In this document: positions 23,337 through 35,269 of the stretch, piece after piece
Numbering within the stretch: position 1 is the first letter of the stretch
How the letters are laid out: each line of letters begins with the position of its first letter
Assembly: GCF_903995425.1 (NCBI RefSeq)
Contig: NC_050460.1
Location: 18,541,105-18,605,104 of the forward strand
Direction of reading: 5' to 3'
Source: Onychomys torridus
Lineage: Eukaryota; Chordata; Mammalia; Rodentia; Cricetidae
Length of the DNA stretch: 64,000 bases
The notes under the pieces: model-generated
What the model was told of the DNA's origin: nothing
Databases searched by the model: none
The model's input: only the letters and a program-made list of their open reading frames with translations
Position numbers and translations under genes: made by a program

Positions 23337-23827
23337 CAGAGAGGCAACTGCCCCTGGGTCCCACCGCTGGACACAGGCCACCCCAGGAGGACCTGACCAA
23401 CTTGGCCCCAGTTTCCTGCCAATCAGCAGGCCCTGCCGGAAGGCTCCCCTTTTCCAAGACTGCAGGCAGACACTGCAGTCTCCACACCCTGCCCCCACAC
23501 CCATCTGCTGGAGACCCCAGTCACTTCCTGAGAATCAGAGACCAGCCCCAAGCTTCCATCTTGCCCTGGAACTCCCATCTGGACCAGAGACCAGAGGAAC
23601 TCCCATTTGGACAAGAGGAGCTCCCATCTGGACAAAATAAGGAGACATCAGGGACTTCGTAGACTCAGAGTACAGCCCTCCAGCTCCTATCCGGCCAGCA
23701 TTCTCATCTGGACCAGCACTCCCATCTGGCCCAGAGCTTCCATCTGGACCAGAAAGAGGCTCCCTAAACCTGTCAACTCTCTCTGGACCAAGTACACTGA
23801 TAAGAACAAGAATGAACACAAGAGGAG
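23337..23827 (+). promoter_or_regulatory. L1 5'UTR with irregular CATCTGGACCAG repeats
   Basis: GC-rich leader upstream of ORF1. Between about 23571 and 23755 the motif 'ctcccatctggaccag' recurs about six times with small changes (tttggacaag, tctggacaaa, tctggcccag) at irregular 20-40 bp spacing. L1 5'UTRs carry the internal promoter, so promoter activity is inferred from position and not from a recognised core element. Confidence 0.7.
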
Positions 23828-24983
23828 ATGGGCAGACGTCAAGGCAGAAGTACATACAACAAAATAAAGAGCAATACAGCATCACCAGAACCTAGCCGTT
23901 CTCCAACAGCTAGACCTGAACATCACAGAATGGAAGAAGAAGAAGAAGAAGAAGAAGAAGAAGAAGAAGAAGAAGAAGAAGAAGAAGAAGAAGAAGAAGA
24001 AAACAACCTTATAAGTAACATCATGAAGAAGCTAGAGCCTTATATAGAAGAAATCAAAAATAATGTAGAGGAACACACAAACAAAAAATGGGAAGAATGC
24101 TATAAAAAACTAGAGGAAAGGACAGTTAAAGCAGAAGAAAACAATAAATCCTTGAATGAAAATCATGAAAAAGCAAGGGAGACAATCCAAGACCTGAAGA
24201 GGGAAATAGAAAAAAATGAGGAAGACACTAGCAGAAGGAATGTTGGAAATAGAAAATCTGAGTAAACAAACAGGAACTTCAGAGGGAAGTATAACCAACA
24301 GAATGCAAGAGATGGAAGAGAGGATCTCTGGTATTGAAGATATGGTAGAAGAAATAGATTCATCAGTCAAAGAAAACACTAAAACCAACAAAGTCATGAC
24401 CCAAAATGTCCAAGAAATTTGGGACACCATGAAAAGACCAAACCTATGAATAATAGGGATAGAGGAAGGAGAAGAATACCAACTCAAAGGCACAGAAAAT
24501 ATATTTAACAAGATCATAGAAGAAAACTTTGCCAACTTAAAGAAGGAAATGCCTATGAAGATACAAGAAGCCTATAGAACACCAAACAGACTAGACCCCC
24601 CCAAAAAGTCCCCTTGCCACATAATATTTAAACAACTAAATGTACAGAAGAAAGAGAGAATATTAAGGGCAGCAAAGGAAAAAGACCAAGTGACTTATAA
24701 AGGCAAACCCATCAGAATAACACCCAATTTCTTGATGGAGACTTTGAAAGCCAGAAAGACCTGGACAGATATAATGCAGACACTAAGAGACCATGGATGC
24801 CAGCCTAGACTAATATACCCAGCAAAACTTTCAATCATCATAGATGAAGTGAACAAGACCTTCCAAGACAAAACCAGATTTAAACAATACTTATCCACAA
24901 ACCCAGCCCTACAGAAAGCACTAGAAGGAAAATTCCAACCTAAGGAAGGCAGATACACCCATGAAAACACAGGCAATAGATAA
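23828..24983 (+). pseudogene. L1 ORF1 (RNA-binding protein), broken
   Basis: ORF1 protein binds L1 RNA and forms the trimeric coiled-coil RNP. The frame opens at the ATG at 23828 with a basic N-terminus (residues 2-30), then about 22 consecutive Glu from a GAA expansion, then a Glu/Lys-rich coiled coil. A frameshift lies between about 24216 and 24262 (first frame stops at 24263-24265). The second frame runs on with 'MEERISGIEDMVEEIDSSVKE' to a TGA at 24447-24449. After it the same frame continues through the RRM-like and C-terminal domains (RILRAAKEK near 24657, YPAKLSI near 24817) to a stop at 24981-24983. Total span is about 385 codons, near the family's usual size once the expansion is allowed for. 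It is not translatable as one protein. Confidence 0.92.
23933..24001 (+). repeat. (GAA)n tract inside L1 ORF1
   Basis: An uninterrupted GAA tract of about 69 bp in the ORF1 frame, coding for polyglutamate. It replaces or expands an acidic segment that is normally short. Confidence 0.97.
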
Positions 24984-25055
24984 CACCACAGCAGTAAACC
25001 CCAAAGAAGAGAAGTACACACACACTACCACCAAAAAATAAAAAAAACAACAGGA

Positions 25056-26950
25056 ATGAACAATCACTGGTCATTAATATCCCTTAATATCAATGGACTT
25101 AATTCACCTATGAAAAGACACAGACTAACAGAATGGATATGAAAACAGGACCCATCTTTCTGCTGCATACAAAAAACACACCTCAAATTCAAAGACAGAA
25201 ACCTCCTAAGAATAAAAGGCTGGGAAAAGACTTTCCAATCAAATGGTCTTAAGAAGCAAGCTGGTGTAGCCATCCTAATATCCAGCAAAATAGACTTCAA
25301 ACTAAAATAAATCAAAAGAGATGATGAAGGACATTAGATACTCGTCGCAGGAAAGATCCACCAAGATGAAATTTCAATTCTGAACATTTATGCCCCAAAC
25401 ACAAGGGCACACACATATGTAAAAGAAACATTACTAAAGCTTAAATCACATAAAAAACCCCACACATTAATAGTGGGAGACTTCAACACCCCACTTTCAC
25501 CTCTGGACAGATTGGCAAAATTGAAACTTAACAGAGACATAATGGACTTAACTGATGTTATGGCACAAATGGACTTAATATCTACAGAACATTCCACCCA
25601 AACAAAAAAGAATATACCTTCTTCTCAGCACCCCATGAAACCTTCTCTAAAATCGACCACATACTTGGCCACAAAGCAAATCTCAACAGATACAAAACAA
25701 TTGGAATAACCCACTGTGTTCTATCAGACCACCATGGTTTAAAGTTAGATTTCAACAACAGAAAAAACTACAGAAATCCTACAATCTCATGGAAACTGAA
25801 TAATGCTCAACTGAATCACCAATGGGTTAAGGAAGAAATAAAGAAAGAAATTAAAGACTTCCTAGAGATCAATGAAAATGAACACACCACATACCCAAAC
25901 TTATGGGATACTATGAAAGCAGTGCTCAGAGGGAAATTCATAGCACTGAATGCCCACACAAAGAAGCTGGAGAAATCCCACGCTAGTGACTTGACAGCAC
26001 ACCTGAAAGCCCTTGAACAGGAAGAAGCAAAGTCTCCCAGGAGGAACAGACGCCAGGAAATTATCAAATTGAGAGCTCAAATCAATAAAATAGAAATAAA
26101 TAGAACAATACAAAGGATTAATGAAACAAAGAGTTGGTTCTTTGAGAAGATCAACAAGATAGACAAGCCCTTATACAAACTAACCAAAAGACAGAGGGAG
26201 AGCATCCAAATTAACAAACTCAGAAATGAAAAGGGGGACATAACAACAGACAGTGAGGAAATCCAGAGAATCATCAGGTCATACTTCAAAAATCTCTACT
26301 GCACAAAACTGGAAAATCTAAAAGAAATGGATACCTTTCTGGATAGGTACCACATACCTAAGTTAAATCAAGACCAGATAAACCATTTAAATAGTCCAAT
26401 AACCCCTAAGGAAATAGAATCAGTCATTAAAATCTCCCAACCAAAAAAAGCCCTGGACCTGATGGTTTCAACATCCCTAATTATCCAGGAAATGCAAATC
26501 AAAACAACTCTGAGATACTACCTTACACCTGTCAGAATGGCTAAGATAAGAAGCACAGAAGACAGCTTATGCTGGAGAGGATATAGAGCTAGGGGAACTC
26601 TCCTCCACTGCTGGTGGGAATGCAAGCTTGTACAGCCTCTTTGGAAATCAATATGGCGCTTCCTTAGAAAATTGGGAATCCATCTCCCCCAAGCCCCAGC
26701 TGTAGCACTCTTGGGCATATACCCAAGGAATGCTCAATCATACCACAAGGGCATTTGCTCAGCTATGTTCATATCAGCTTTGTTTGTAATAGCCAGAACC
26801 TGGAAACAACCTAGATGCCCTTCAACTGAAGAATGGATAAAGAAAATATGGTACATATACACAATGGAGTACTACTCAGCAGAGAAAAACAATGACATCA
26901 TGAGGTTTGCAGGCAAATGGATGGATCTAGAAAAAAATCATCCTGAGTGA
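25056..26950 (+). pseudogene. L1 ORF2 lacking the reverse-transcriptase core
   Basis: ORF2 normally encodes endonuclease, reverse transcriptase and a Cys-rich C-terminus (about 1275 residues); this span is about 630 codons. The endonuclease start is clear from the ATG at 25056, but a TGA at 25140-25142 and later stops near 25309 and 25336 break it. The endonuclease GDFNTPLS motif is at about 25476-25499. From 25913 a 345-codon frame runs through the pre-RT region to about 26470. There the conserved PGPDGF segment (26452-26469) is out of frame by one base. The sequence then jumps, near 26470-26485, to the C-terminal 'EMQIKTTLRYYLTPVRM' region. The whole RT palm is gone. In the C-terminal Cys motif the second Cys is Tyr (CWRGY). 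Confidence 0.92.
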
Positions 26951-27954
26951 GGTAACCCAGACTCAGAAGGACAAACACAGTATGTACTCACTCATAGGAG
27001 GATACTAGATGTAAAACAAAGATGACTAGACTGCTACACAACTCCAGGGAGGCTACCTAGAAAATGGGACCCTAGGAAAGACACAGGGATCGCCCAAAGA
27101 CAGAGAAATGGATGAGATCTACATGAACAACCTGGATGACAGTGGGAGTAATGAAGGGCAAGATTTGAGGGAAAGAAAGCTTAGGGGAGCAGGAGATTCC
27201 AGCTGGATCAAGAACAGAAAGGGAGAATGAGGAATAATAGACCATGATAAATGAAGACCACATGAGAGCAGGAATAGACAGAGTGCTGGAGAGGACCCCA
27301 GAAATCCACAATGATATATCCTCTGTAGTCTGCTGGCAATGGTCGAGAGATCACCTAGTCCAGTGATCAGATGGCCAAACACCCTAACAGTCGTCTTGGA
27401 GCTCTCATCCAATAACTGATGGAAGTGGATGCAGAGATCCTCAGCCAGGCCCCAGGTGGAGCTCCAGGTGTCCAACTGTCGAGAAAGAGGAGGGTCTGCA
27501 AGAGCGTGAATTGTTGAATCCAAGATTGCAAAAAACACAAGGACAAATAGCCAAATGAATGGAAGCACATGAATTATGAACCAAAGGCTGTGGAGCCACC
27601 AGCTAGATCAGGCCCTCTGGATAAGTGAGACCATTGAATAGCTTGATCTGTTTGAGAGGCACCCAGACAGTGGGACCCGGACCTGTCCTTAGTGCATGAG
27701 CTGGCTGTTTGGAACCTTGGGCTTACTCAGGGACACTTTGCTCAGCCTGGAAGGAGGGGACTGGACCTGCCTGTACTGAATCCACCAGGTTTAAATGAGT
27801 CCCCAGGGGAGTCTTGGCCCTGGAAGACATGGGAATGGAGGGGAGGGGCTGGGGGGAAGGTGGAGGTGGGGGCGGGAGGACAGGGGAACCCATGGCTGAT
27901 GTATAAAATTTAAAACACATAATAATAAACAAAAAAAATTAAATAAAAATAAAA
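26951..27954 (+). other. L1 3'UTR and A-rich tail
   Basis: About 1 kb of non-coding L1 tail after the ORF2 stop. It includes a G-rich run at about 27835-27890 ('ggaatggaggggaggggctg', then 'gggggaaggtggaggtgggg') with G-quadruplex-like spacing, and ends in an AAT/A-rich tail at 27918-27954. Minus-strand frames here (27072-27568) are shadows. Confidence 0.85.
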
Positions 27955-27970
27955 AAAGAAAAGGAAACTA

Positions 27971-28760
27971 GCCCCAACTGCAGGTCGCCCATGTTTTGTG
28001 GATACTATAAATATTGGCTTGTTTTGGAATTCTGCTCAGCTTCCCTCAGGCCCTGTGTGTACTCAGAGACCTCAGCCAAGAACAGTCTCCTCCCCCAAAT
28101 GTAAGAAGCCTTCAAAGGGCACCAAATCACTAAAGGCTGAGGACTCTTGCTAGGATTTCTAGCTTCTGAGTTCTCAAGTATTCTCTCAGCTCTTGTTTTA
28201 AAAACTGCTGGAAATCAATAGAGACCGAAGCAGCAGTAGGTGGCACATCTGTGAGCCAGGTACATCTGCTTCTTCAGGATTCGCTTTGAAAACAAAAAAG
28301 TGTAGCTTTTGTCAAAGCTGTTACCATTTGAGATCGCTTACTGGTTCTGTTTATTGAAAAATAAGCTTCATTTAGGGTCCCATTGAAACAAGTTGACCAT
28401 CATAGTAGTCAACACAACTAGCAAATGCATGCAGAAAAGAGAGGCACGGGGAAAGACGGACAGACACGAGGACAGAGAGACACGGAAAAGATAATGCTAA
28501 ATAGAATTTCAATGTTTTTAATCTCACAAGAATGCCCATTTTTCATGCTTTTAGGAAATTGGAAACATCTTTCACTGTTTAGAAATGAAATCTTGGACTT
28601 GAAGTTCTAGACAATGATGTAAGGGATGTATTTGAACAAACATTTGTGGAACGAGAAGACGTACCATTGATTTGTTTGTAGAAGTAGACGGTTTGAAGAG
28701 TGAGGGTCTTTGCGGCTTGTTTGTAAGTGTTCTTACCAGTTGGAGCTGACTATCCTCGGC
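27971..28760. other. Unassigned sequence
   Basis: No repeat or gene was recognised between the L1 and the purine tract. Confidence 0.45.
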
Positions 28761-28934
<174 letters not shown>

Positions 28935-30560
28935 ATTGCATTGCAGCACATCAACACAGGTCTGAATGTGGGACCCAAAAGAAAACAGCAGGACTGAGAT
29001 GCGCTATGAATTGCACAGTATTGCACATCCTTCATATTTGGTGCTTAACCCCTCAAAGCCCCCTTGAAGTGCCGGCAATCCACCAAGAGGGCTGAAAGAG
29101 CAAGTGCCATGGGATTAGGGAGTTATTTCTGCAACAGAGAAATACATTTTCTCAGCTGTCCTCGTCTCCTCGAGGAGGGGTTTTCCCTAAATGCTCCAAC
29201 CTCTTCCCATCCTTTTACATCCCTTTCTCATTCCCTTTCCCTGGGAGAATAGGCTGGTTAGCTATATGGGGAATTTAGGTTGAAAGTGGACACAGTCAAC
29301 TGGTTCTTCTTCTTTAAGCCCTGTCAGGACCCACCTCCTGAGCCAGGAAAATTTGCCTGGTTCCAGAATTATAAATAGAATGGCTTTCTCAGGGTTAGTT
29401 AGCAGGCTAAATTTTGTTCAATTAAGTAGAAATTATAACTTCGAAATTATTTTGAGTTTCCATCTGTCAACTTTAATATTACTTGTCAAGACCCTAACCA
29501 ACACCGTCCAACTACCCAATTAACAGAACATTTTTGGCAAGTTCCCATACACCTTCATATTCCTTAAACTGAGCCCATGCTGACAACTATATACCAAGTT
29601 TGAGGGTGGTTAAGGTTAAGACTTACTGTTAATAAGATATTAAGCCAAAAGGGTACAAAAAACTATATTTTAAACCCTGTGCATCATACAGCCATGAAGG
29701 TCACTATTTCTCAAATTCCTAAGCATTTTAATTCACTTTCACTGAAGCAATCTTTTTATATTTTAATTAATATAAAACACTGAATTTTCTATACTGAAGT
29801 TTCGTATAATATTTTCACAGAAATCCATGACTTCAGCAGAGATCTCTTGACAAACATGGTGGTTCTTCTAAAGAATATGCTGTATTTTTTATAATTATTT
29901 AAAATTAGATTATTGAGACTTTATAAGGAGGTAAAATTTGTGTCTGGTCCAAGAGCTAATGGGGAGGGGAGGGAGTATGCGTAGCAAACAGAATAGATTT
30001 TTATAAGCAGCGAATGAAGTATGCACAGTGATACATTTCTTCACTTTATCCAGTCACCTGCTTCATTTCTCCTTGTGTCCTTTGAGTTCACTCTTCACTT
30101 TGCGATTGTTCTCACAAGTTCCACTTCCCCAGTGCCAGCCACTGTTGGGGCCTCTGGTCTGGGCTAGACAGAGTGTGGTCTGGGATTGTGTCAGTCACTA
30201 AGAACTTCTACAGTGCAAACATACAAGTGAGTGTGTGAGACTATGCTGTCCACTCAGCTTGTAACCCTCCAATTCAATTGATATCTTTCATGAAACCAGA
30301 AGAATCACATACATTGAGTATATTTCATTGAGAGAGACTGCTCCTTGTAGTTACATTGAAATTAATAGAAAATAATCATTTCCTGAAAGAAAATTGGATA
30401 TGACTTGTGTTTGGGTACATAACATGGTCTGAATTTACTAAATATTTGTCATTTTAGACTATAGTCAGTCCCTAGACTAACTTGGGACATTTTATGTCCA
30501 CCATCTTGAATCCCTTGTACACACTACGTATGTGTTTGTGTGTTTGTCTATATGTATGTA

Positions 30561-30561
<1 letters not shown>
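28935..30561. other. Unassigned AT-rich sequence
   Basis: No repeat family or gene was recognised in about 1.6 kb. Confidence 0.45.

Positions 30562-30612
<51 letters not shown>
30562..30612. repeat. (TG)n microsatellite
   Basis: An uninterrupted TG tract of about 51 bp, preceded by a degenerate TGTTTG/TATGTA region. Confidence 0.97.
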
Positions 30613-30618
<6 letters not shown>

Positions 30619-31050
30619 TGAATTAAGGTTGCTAATCCAGGCTCATCTTCCCCTGCAATGAACCTGAGAAACTGAATCTAGTTTTTCTGGATTTATTTCA
30701 GATTATGACAGACATCACTGTCTCCTTCTTAGTTCTTCGGGTAGAAACTTGACTCACTCCTTTAAAAGCCATGATGGTTTTCATTTCCTTCATTTTTCAA
30801 GATACTGTAAGGAAGAGAGACAGATCTACAACTTTTAAAATACTTCTCTAAGGGAGACCAGCTCCCTGTTTTCCCCCAGGGTACTCTTGAGGAGGGAGAA
30901 ATGAGAAGTATATAGATAGAAATATAGAGGAGAGAGACAGTTAGAAACACAGGATAGCTCGGGAGGGCCTGGGTCAAAACCCACCAGCCCCTTCTGTCTC
31001 TTCTAAAGGGCTTTTAAAGAAATGCAAAGGGGTGGAGCAAAAGACCTACA

Positions 31051-31098
<48 letters not shown>

Positions 31099-31754
31099 GG
31101 CACAGCTAAATGCAGACCATCCCACACACCTGGTGACCTTGCATGTCATCAAGCCATGCCCCTAATGCAGCTCTGCTGTGTAAAGCCAGCTCACATCTCA
31201 CCAGGAAGCTTTTGTGGCTGCCACACTTTTCCCCTAAAACAAATTGATGCTTTCAAAAGTATCATCTAGATGAAGAAGAAAATGTTAAAGGCAACATTTT
31301 CAAAAACAAACAAACAAAAGTTTGTTTCAAAGGTAAATGAACCCAGATGAAGCTGAGTAAAAGGCGGGAGATGAGCGAATGGAAGCTGCTGGCTGGGGTA
31401 AGCAGTGGGTGCAGAGATGGAGTGGTGGAGACTTTTCATCGGAGAGTTAAGTGATTTTTAATTTACTTGGAGTATGGGGGGGGAAGCATGAGGTTCTTTC
31501 AAGACAGTCATTAGGTTCTATTGCCAAGATTTCCATTTATTTATGGAAAGAAAATTTATGATTACTTATTTTAAAAGAAGGATTAAACTATTAAGGAACT
31601 TTTAAAACACAAAACCACTGTTTACTGTTCCTCAACACATGAACTCACTGTCACTCCTCTGAGCCATCATCTCCTTACCCCCTCAGAGAAGACCAGCTGT
31701 GTGTAGGGCCTTTCATTGTTTTTACAAATGTAGTCCAGCACAAAATGGCTATTT
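30613..31754. other. Unassigned sequence with a (CA)n tract
   Basis: Nothing recognised except the CA tract at 31052-31096. Confidence 0.45.
31052..31096. repeat. (CA)n microsatellite
   Basis: A pure CA tract of about 45 bp. Confidence 0.97.
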
Positions 31755-31830
31755 GAGTCTTGAACATATGCCTAGCATCTAGAACCCTGTATGACACAAA
31801 ATAGGCATTAAATGCATGTTCAAATAAAAA
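31755..31830 (+). repeat. L2 3'-terminal fragment
   Basis: 'gcctagcatctagaaccctg' followed by 'aataggcattaaatgcatgt' matches the end of L2 (the 'gcctagaacagtgcctggca...ggcgctcaataaat' region) at high divergence. Confidence 0.45.
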
Positions 31831-31835
31831 TGAGA

Positions 31836-32441
31836 CAACTCATAAATAGCTAATTATCATTGAAATCTACCTGTCCTTGGTTTTCACCAGTTTATATATA
31901 CAAATAGCATCATTTAAAATAGTTAAATGGAAATAATAACTGTAGAGTTGAGTCCCTACTATGGGTTTCTGCCCAATGTTTAAATTTTCCAAATTTCCCC
32001 TTGTATCTGCTGTTTCAAAGAGCAGCTTTCTGTCTATCATGCCACATCCAAGGTCTTCAGAGCCACATAGAAGAAAACTAATTCTTTCATCTTTCTGTTC
32101 CTCCCTCCTCACAGTGATATCTTCAGTTATGAGTGTCCCACTGCAACACCACTCTGGAGTTCAGAAGTCTTTGAAAGCCTAACTGGTATACAATCTTTTC
32201 CCTTGTAATATGCTAGCAGATAGATGGCAATCAACACGTCAGGCTTGTGTGACATAAATGCTCAAGCAGATATCACAGAGAAATCAGCATGTTCTGGCCC
32301 AGTTCTGACTTTTATACCTTTGTGCTGGGAGAAAATAGTTTCCATAGAAATCTGGTTTTGATGGGAAAATTGAAATACTTTAAGTAGCTTCTAAAATATC
32401 AGCAGACTAGTTTGTTTCATTAATAAACTTATTTATTTATT
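31836..32441. other. Unassigned sequence
   Basis: No feature was recognised. Confidence 0.45.
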
Positions 32442-32479
32442 TGTGTGTGTGTGTGTATGTGTGTGTGTGTGTGTGTGTG
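32442..32479. repeat. (TG)n microsatellite
   Basis: A TG tract of about 38 bp with one TA interruption, preceded by ATTT units. Confidence 0.97.
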
Positions 32480-32516
32480 ATGAATTTCCTACTATTTCCA
32501 CAGCTTTGAACGCAGG

Positions 32517-32906
32517 TGATAGGTGAACGTCTTTCTGTATGCTGCAAACATGTGTTGCTCTGATTGGTTGACAAATAAAATGCTGAATAGCCAATAGTCA
32601 GGCAGGAAGTATAGGTTGGATAAGCAAACAAGGAGAATGGTAGGAAGGCTGGAAGGCTGAATCAGTATACACCAGCCTGCTGTCCAGGGAGCAGCATGTA
32701 ATTAATGGAGCACAGGTAAAGTCACAGAACATGTGGCAACATATAGATTAACAGAAATGGACTGAGTTTAAATGTAAGAGCTAGTCAGTGGTAGGCCTGA
32801 GCTAATGGCCGAGCAGTTTTAATTAATATAAGTTTCTGAATGATAATTTTATAAGCAGCTTCAGGGTCCATGGGGCTGGGCAGGACCAGAGAAGACTTCA
32901 GCTACA
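32517..32906 (+). mobile_element. Class II ERV solo LTR, same family as 1738-2083
   Basis: It shares 'tgttgctctgattggttga', 'aataaaatgctga', 'gccagcctgc.gtccagggagcagcatgta', 'aacagaaatgg.ctgagttta' and 'gagctaatggcc.agcag' with the copy at 1738. It retains segments lost there ('taattaatggagcacag', 'tcagtggtaggcct') and ends 'cttcagctaca'. No matching 6-bp duplication is evident, so the 5' boundary is approximate. Confidence 0.8.
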
Positions 32907-34049
32907 CCTAGATCCTTGTTATCATCATAGTCTCTAGTTGGCTTGCTAGAAACCATTCTGCTCCTGTGGACCATCTCATTCAGTCCTTAAAAAATGTTTT
33001 ATTGTTGTTGCTTTCTTTTGTTTTGTTTTGAAGGTGGAAACAACTTATCCAAGAAGTTCATGAAACCTGACGAAGATTACAACACCAGAGGTTGGCAACA
33101 GCAGATTCCAACTCGAATACAGGCATATGCCCTTCAACTTTGAAGTGCTCTTGTGGGTCCCAGGGTTTTGGAAACAGTCCTGTCTAGGACCTAAGTTTGG
33201 CTGTGTGTGTTTTCCTGTATGATAGTGCCTGTTACTCTAGCCCACATGTAGTAAGTAATCTCCCTAAAGCTGCAGCAGAGAATCAGGCTTTTTCCCACTT
33301 CACTCAGAAACCACGTGCTTTCAACTGCCCATCACATTCCTTGTTGCTGTCCAGTTGCATCTGTTTGACCACAGCTTGAGTATCTGCCATAGATGAGATT
33401 CTGGCCTTATTTTACTGATCATTACTTAAGGTTGTTTAAAGTCTTTTTCAAAACACAAGACAGGAAATTTCCATTTTCTTTATATCATGCACACATGCTG
33501 CTTAACTTGTGTATCTGGGTTCTCTTCTCTCAGCTTCAGCCCAAACTTGGCACATTGTGTAAATTATACAAAAGCCTATGAAGAGACTGGATTCGAAGGC
33601 AATCCAAAAGGCATTTCTTTACTAAGTACTGTACTCAAACTGAACTTTTCTTCTGCCTCAGCTCATGAACCATGGTGCTCTCTCTTGTTTATTTAATGGG
33701 CTTCTCAATGGCACCATGCCTCACCAATCTCCTCAGCCCTGTGCCAACCGTCTCCATGATGAGGACTAACCTTGAACTCTACCATGATCAACTATTGTCT
33801 CTAAGTTGCAACGAAGTTTTCAAAGAAGTTGAATCTCCACCAGCACTCCTTCCCTAGAAAGCCTGCAAAAACAAAAAAATCTTTCTATCAACATGACTTT
33901 GAACCAGCTACACATGCTAGAGAGATCTTAATCTGAACCATAAGGTACAGAAAACCCTGCACTTACCCCTCTTCTTACCATTATTTCATGCTTTTCTTTC
34001 ACATAGAGCATAGTCTTTCTACTAATTTTTGCTGTCATTGTTGTTTAAA
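32907..34049. other. Unassigned sequence
   Basis: No repeat was recognised. Several plus-strand frames of 60-69 codons occur but without splice structure or known motifs. Confidence 0.45.
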
Positions 34050-34152
34050 TAGGGTCTCACTATGTAAACCTAGCTGGCCTAGAACTCTCTATGTAGAGAG
34101 TTCTCTGTCTACTGAGTACTGAGATTAAAGGTGTGTACCACCATGTCTAGCT
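34050..34152 (-). repeat. B1-like SINE, antisense
   Basis: 'agggtctcactatgtaaacc', 'agctggcctagaactc', 'gattaaaggtgtgtaccacc' and 'atgtctagc' follow antisense B1 order. A perfect palindrome 'actctctatgtagagagt' sits inside it, probably a local mutation. Confidence 0.7.
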
Positions 34153-34155
34153 TGT

Positions 34156-34733
34156 CTTTTTAGTTTTTACTGTAATAGTTTCATGGACTTGAAAAATAAG
34201 CTCAAAGTGTACAAACATATATTTACTATTATTTTATTTACACTGATATATACATTTGGGATTTTAGAGGGTCTAGTTTAGTTTATTTCCACAAATGGAA
34301 ATAGATACTACCATGGTGTCTTCAAGAATACAAATTATTGATATATAATTAATCCTATTTCTCCAATGGAGAAAATTTATGCTCATGAAGAAATTGCTTC
34401 CTACAGGATCTCTGAGTTAGGGGTTGCCATACACTTTTGGCGAGTTCATAAAACTATGCATAATTAATTAAAGTTATGCTTATTAATAACACTTCTTTTT
34501 AGTATATTCTTCTTTAATGAAACTAAATAGAATTTATTTATTTTCTCTTATGAATGATCAAATTCTGTTTTTGTAGATCTCTAATTCTTTTATATCTTAA
34601 CTCCCTTTAGTTTCAAATCTAGCTATTTGAAGAAGTAGATTGCTGCTGTTTCTTGCTTACTGGTTGAAGAATTAAGACTTCTTGGAAATACATTTTTAGG
34701 TGGGTAATTTTCTATTAGTCTAACTATCATCTT

Positions 34734-34768
<35 letters not shown>

Positions 34769-35269
34769 GTTGTTTATCTAGTTATCATCTAGCTAGCTAG
34801 TTATCTGTCACCTATCAAATATATATATATTTGGCACACAGGATGTATTCTTTTGTAATACTTATTGTTATTATCACTTTATTGAATACTATAATAATAA
34901 ACTTCTAAACAAGACTTTTAAAGCATGTTTTCTTGGGAATTCTAGACACTAAAAATGATGACATTTGTGGAAATTGCTCAATAGCCTAAGCATTCCCAGA
35001 ATTTTCAGTATGTTACAATGTTTGATTATTAAGTTTGACTCTGGCCAAGAAGATGATGATGTGCTTTTGCCCCTATTGAGATTACCACCTTCTACCCCAT
35101 CCAGCTGAGATTTCATGCTGAATGACAGTGGAAACCAGTGACTACAAGAGGAGACAGCAAAGAGGGACATAGTAAGTATAGAGGAGCTTGGCTCCTGGGT
35201 CAAACCCAGAGTCTAGAGGTGTGAGTTCCCTGAGAAGAGACAAGCAGATGAACTCTCCATAGATCAGAT
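34156..35269. other. Unassigned AT-rich sequence
   Basis: Contains a (TCTA)n tract at 34733-34768 and a short (TA)n run near 34820. Otherwise nothing is recognised. Confidence 0.45.
34733..34768. repeat. (TCTA)n microsatellite
   Basis: A tetranucleotide tract of about 36 bp, followed by imperfect TCTA/GCTA copies to about 34810. Confidence 0.95.

Larger units (their letters stand above)
23337..27954 (+). mobile_element. Near full-structure rodent L1 with 16-bp TSD and internal deletion
   Basis: The element has 5'UTR (23337-23827), ORF1 (23828-24983), ORF2 remnant (25056-26950), a 3'UTR with a G-rich polypurine stretch (about 27835-27890), and an A-rich tail. It is flanked by the identical 16-mer AAAGAAAAGGAAACTA at 23321-23336 and 27955-27970, the signature of target-primed reverse transcription. 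At 4.6 kb it is well short of the usual 6-7 kb because most of the ORF2 reverse-transcriptase region is missing. It cannot be autonomous. Confidence 0.93.

Noticed and set aside
23535..23885. Minus-strand frame with repeated 'QMG' and 'GPDGS' segments
   Set aside because: The repetition comes from the CATCTGGACCAG motif of the L1 5'UTR read backwards.
27119..27568. 149-codon minus-strand frame
   Set aside because: It is the antisense of L1 3'UTR, with no domain and no independent signals.
34075..34110. Palindrome ACTCTCTATGTAGAGAGT as a regulatory operator
   Set aside because: It lies inside a diverged antisense B1 and has no other support.
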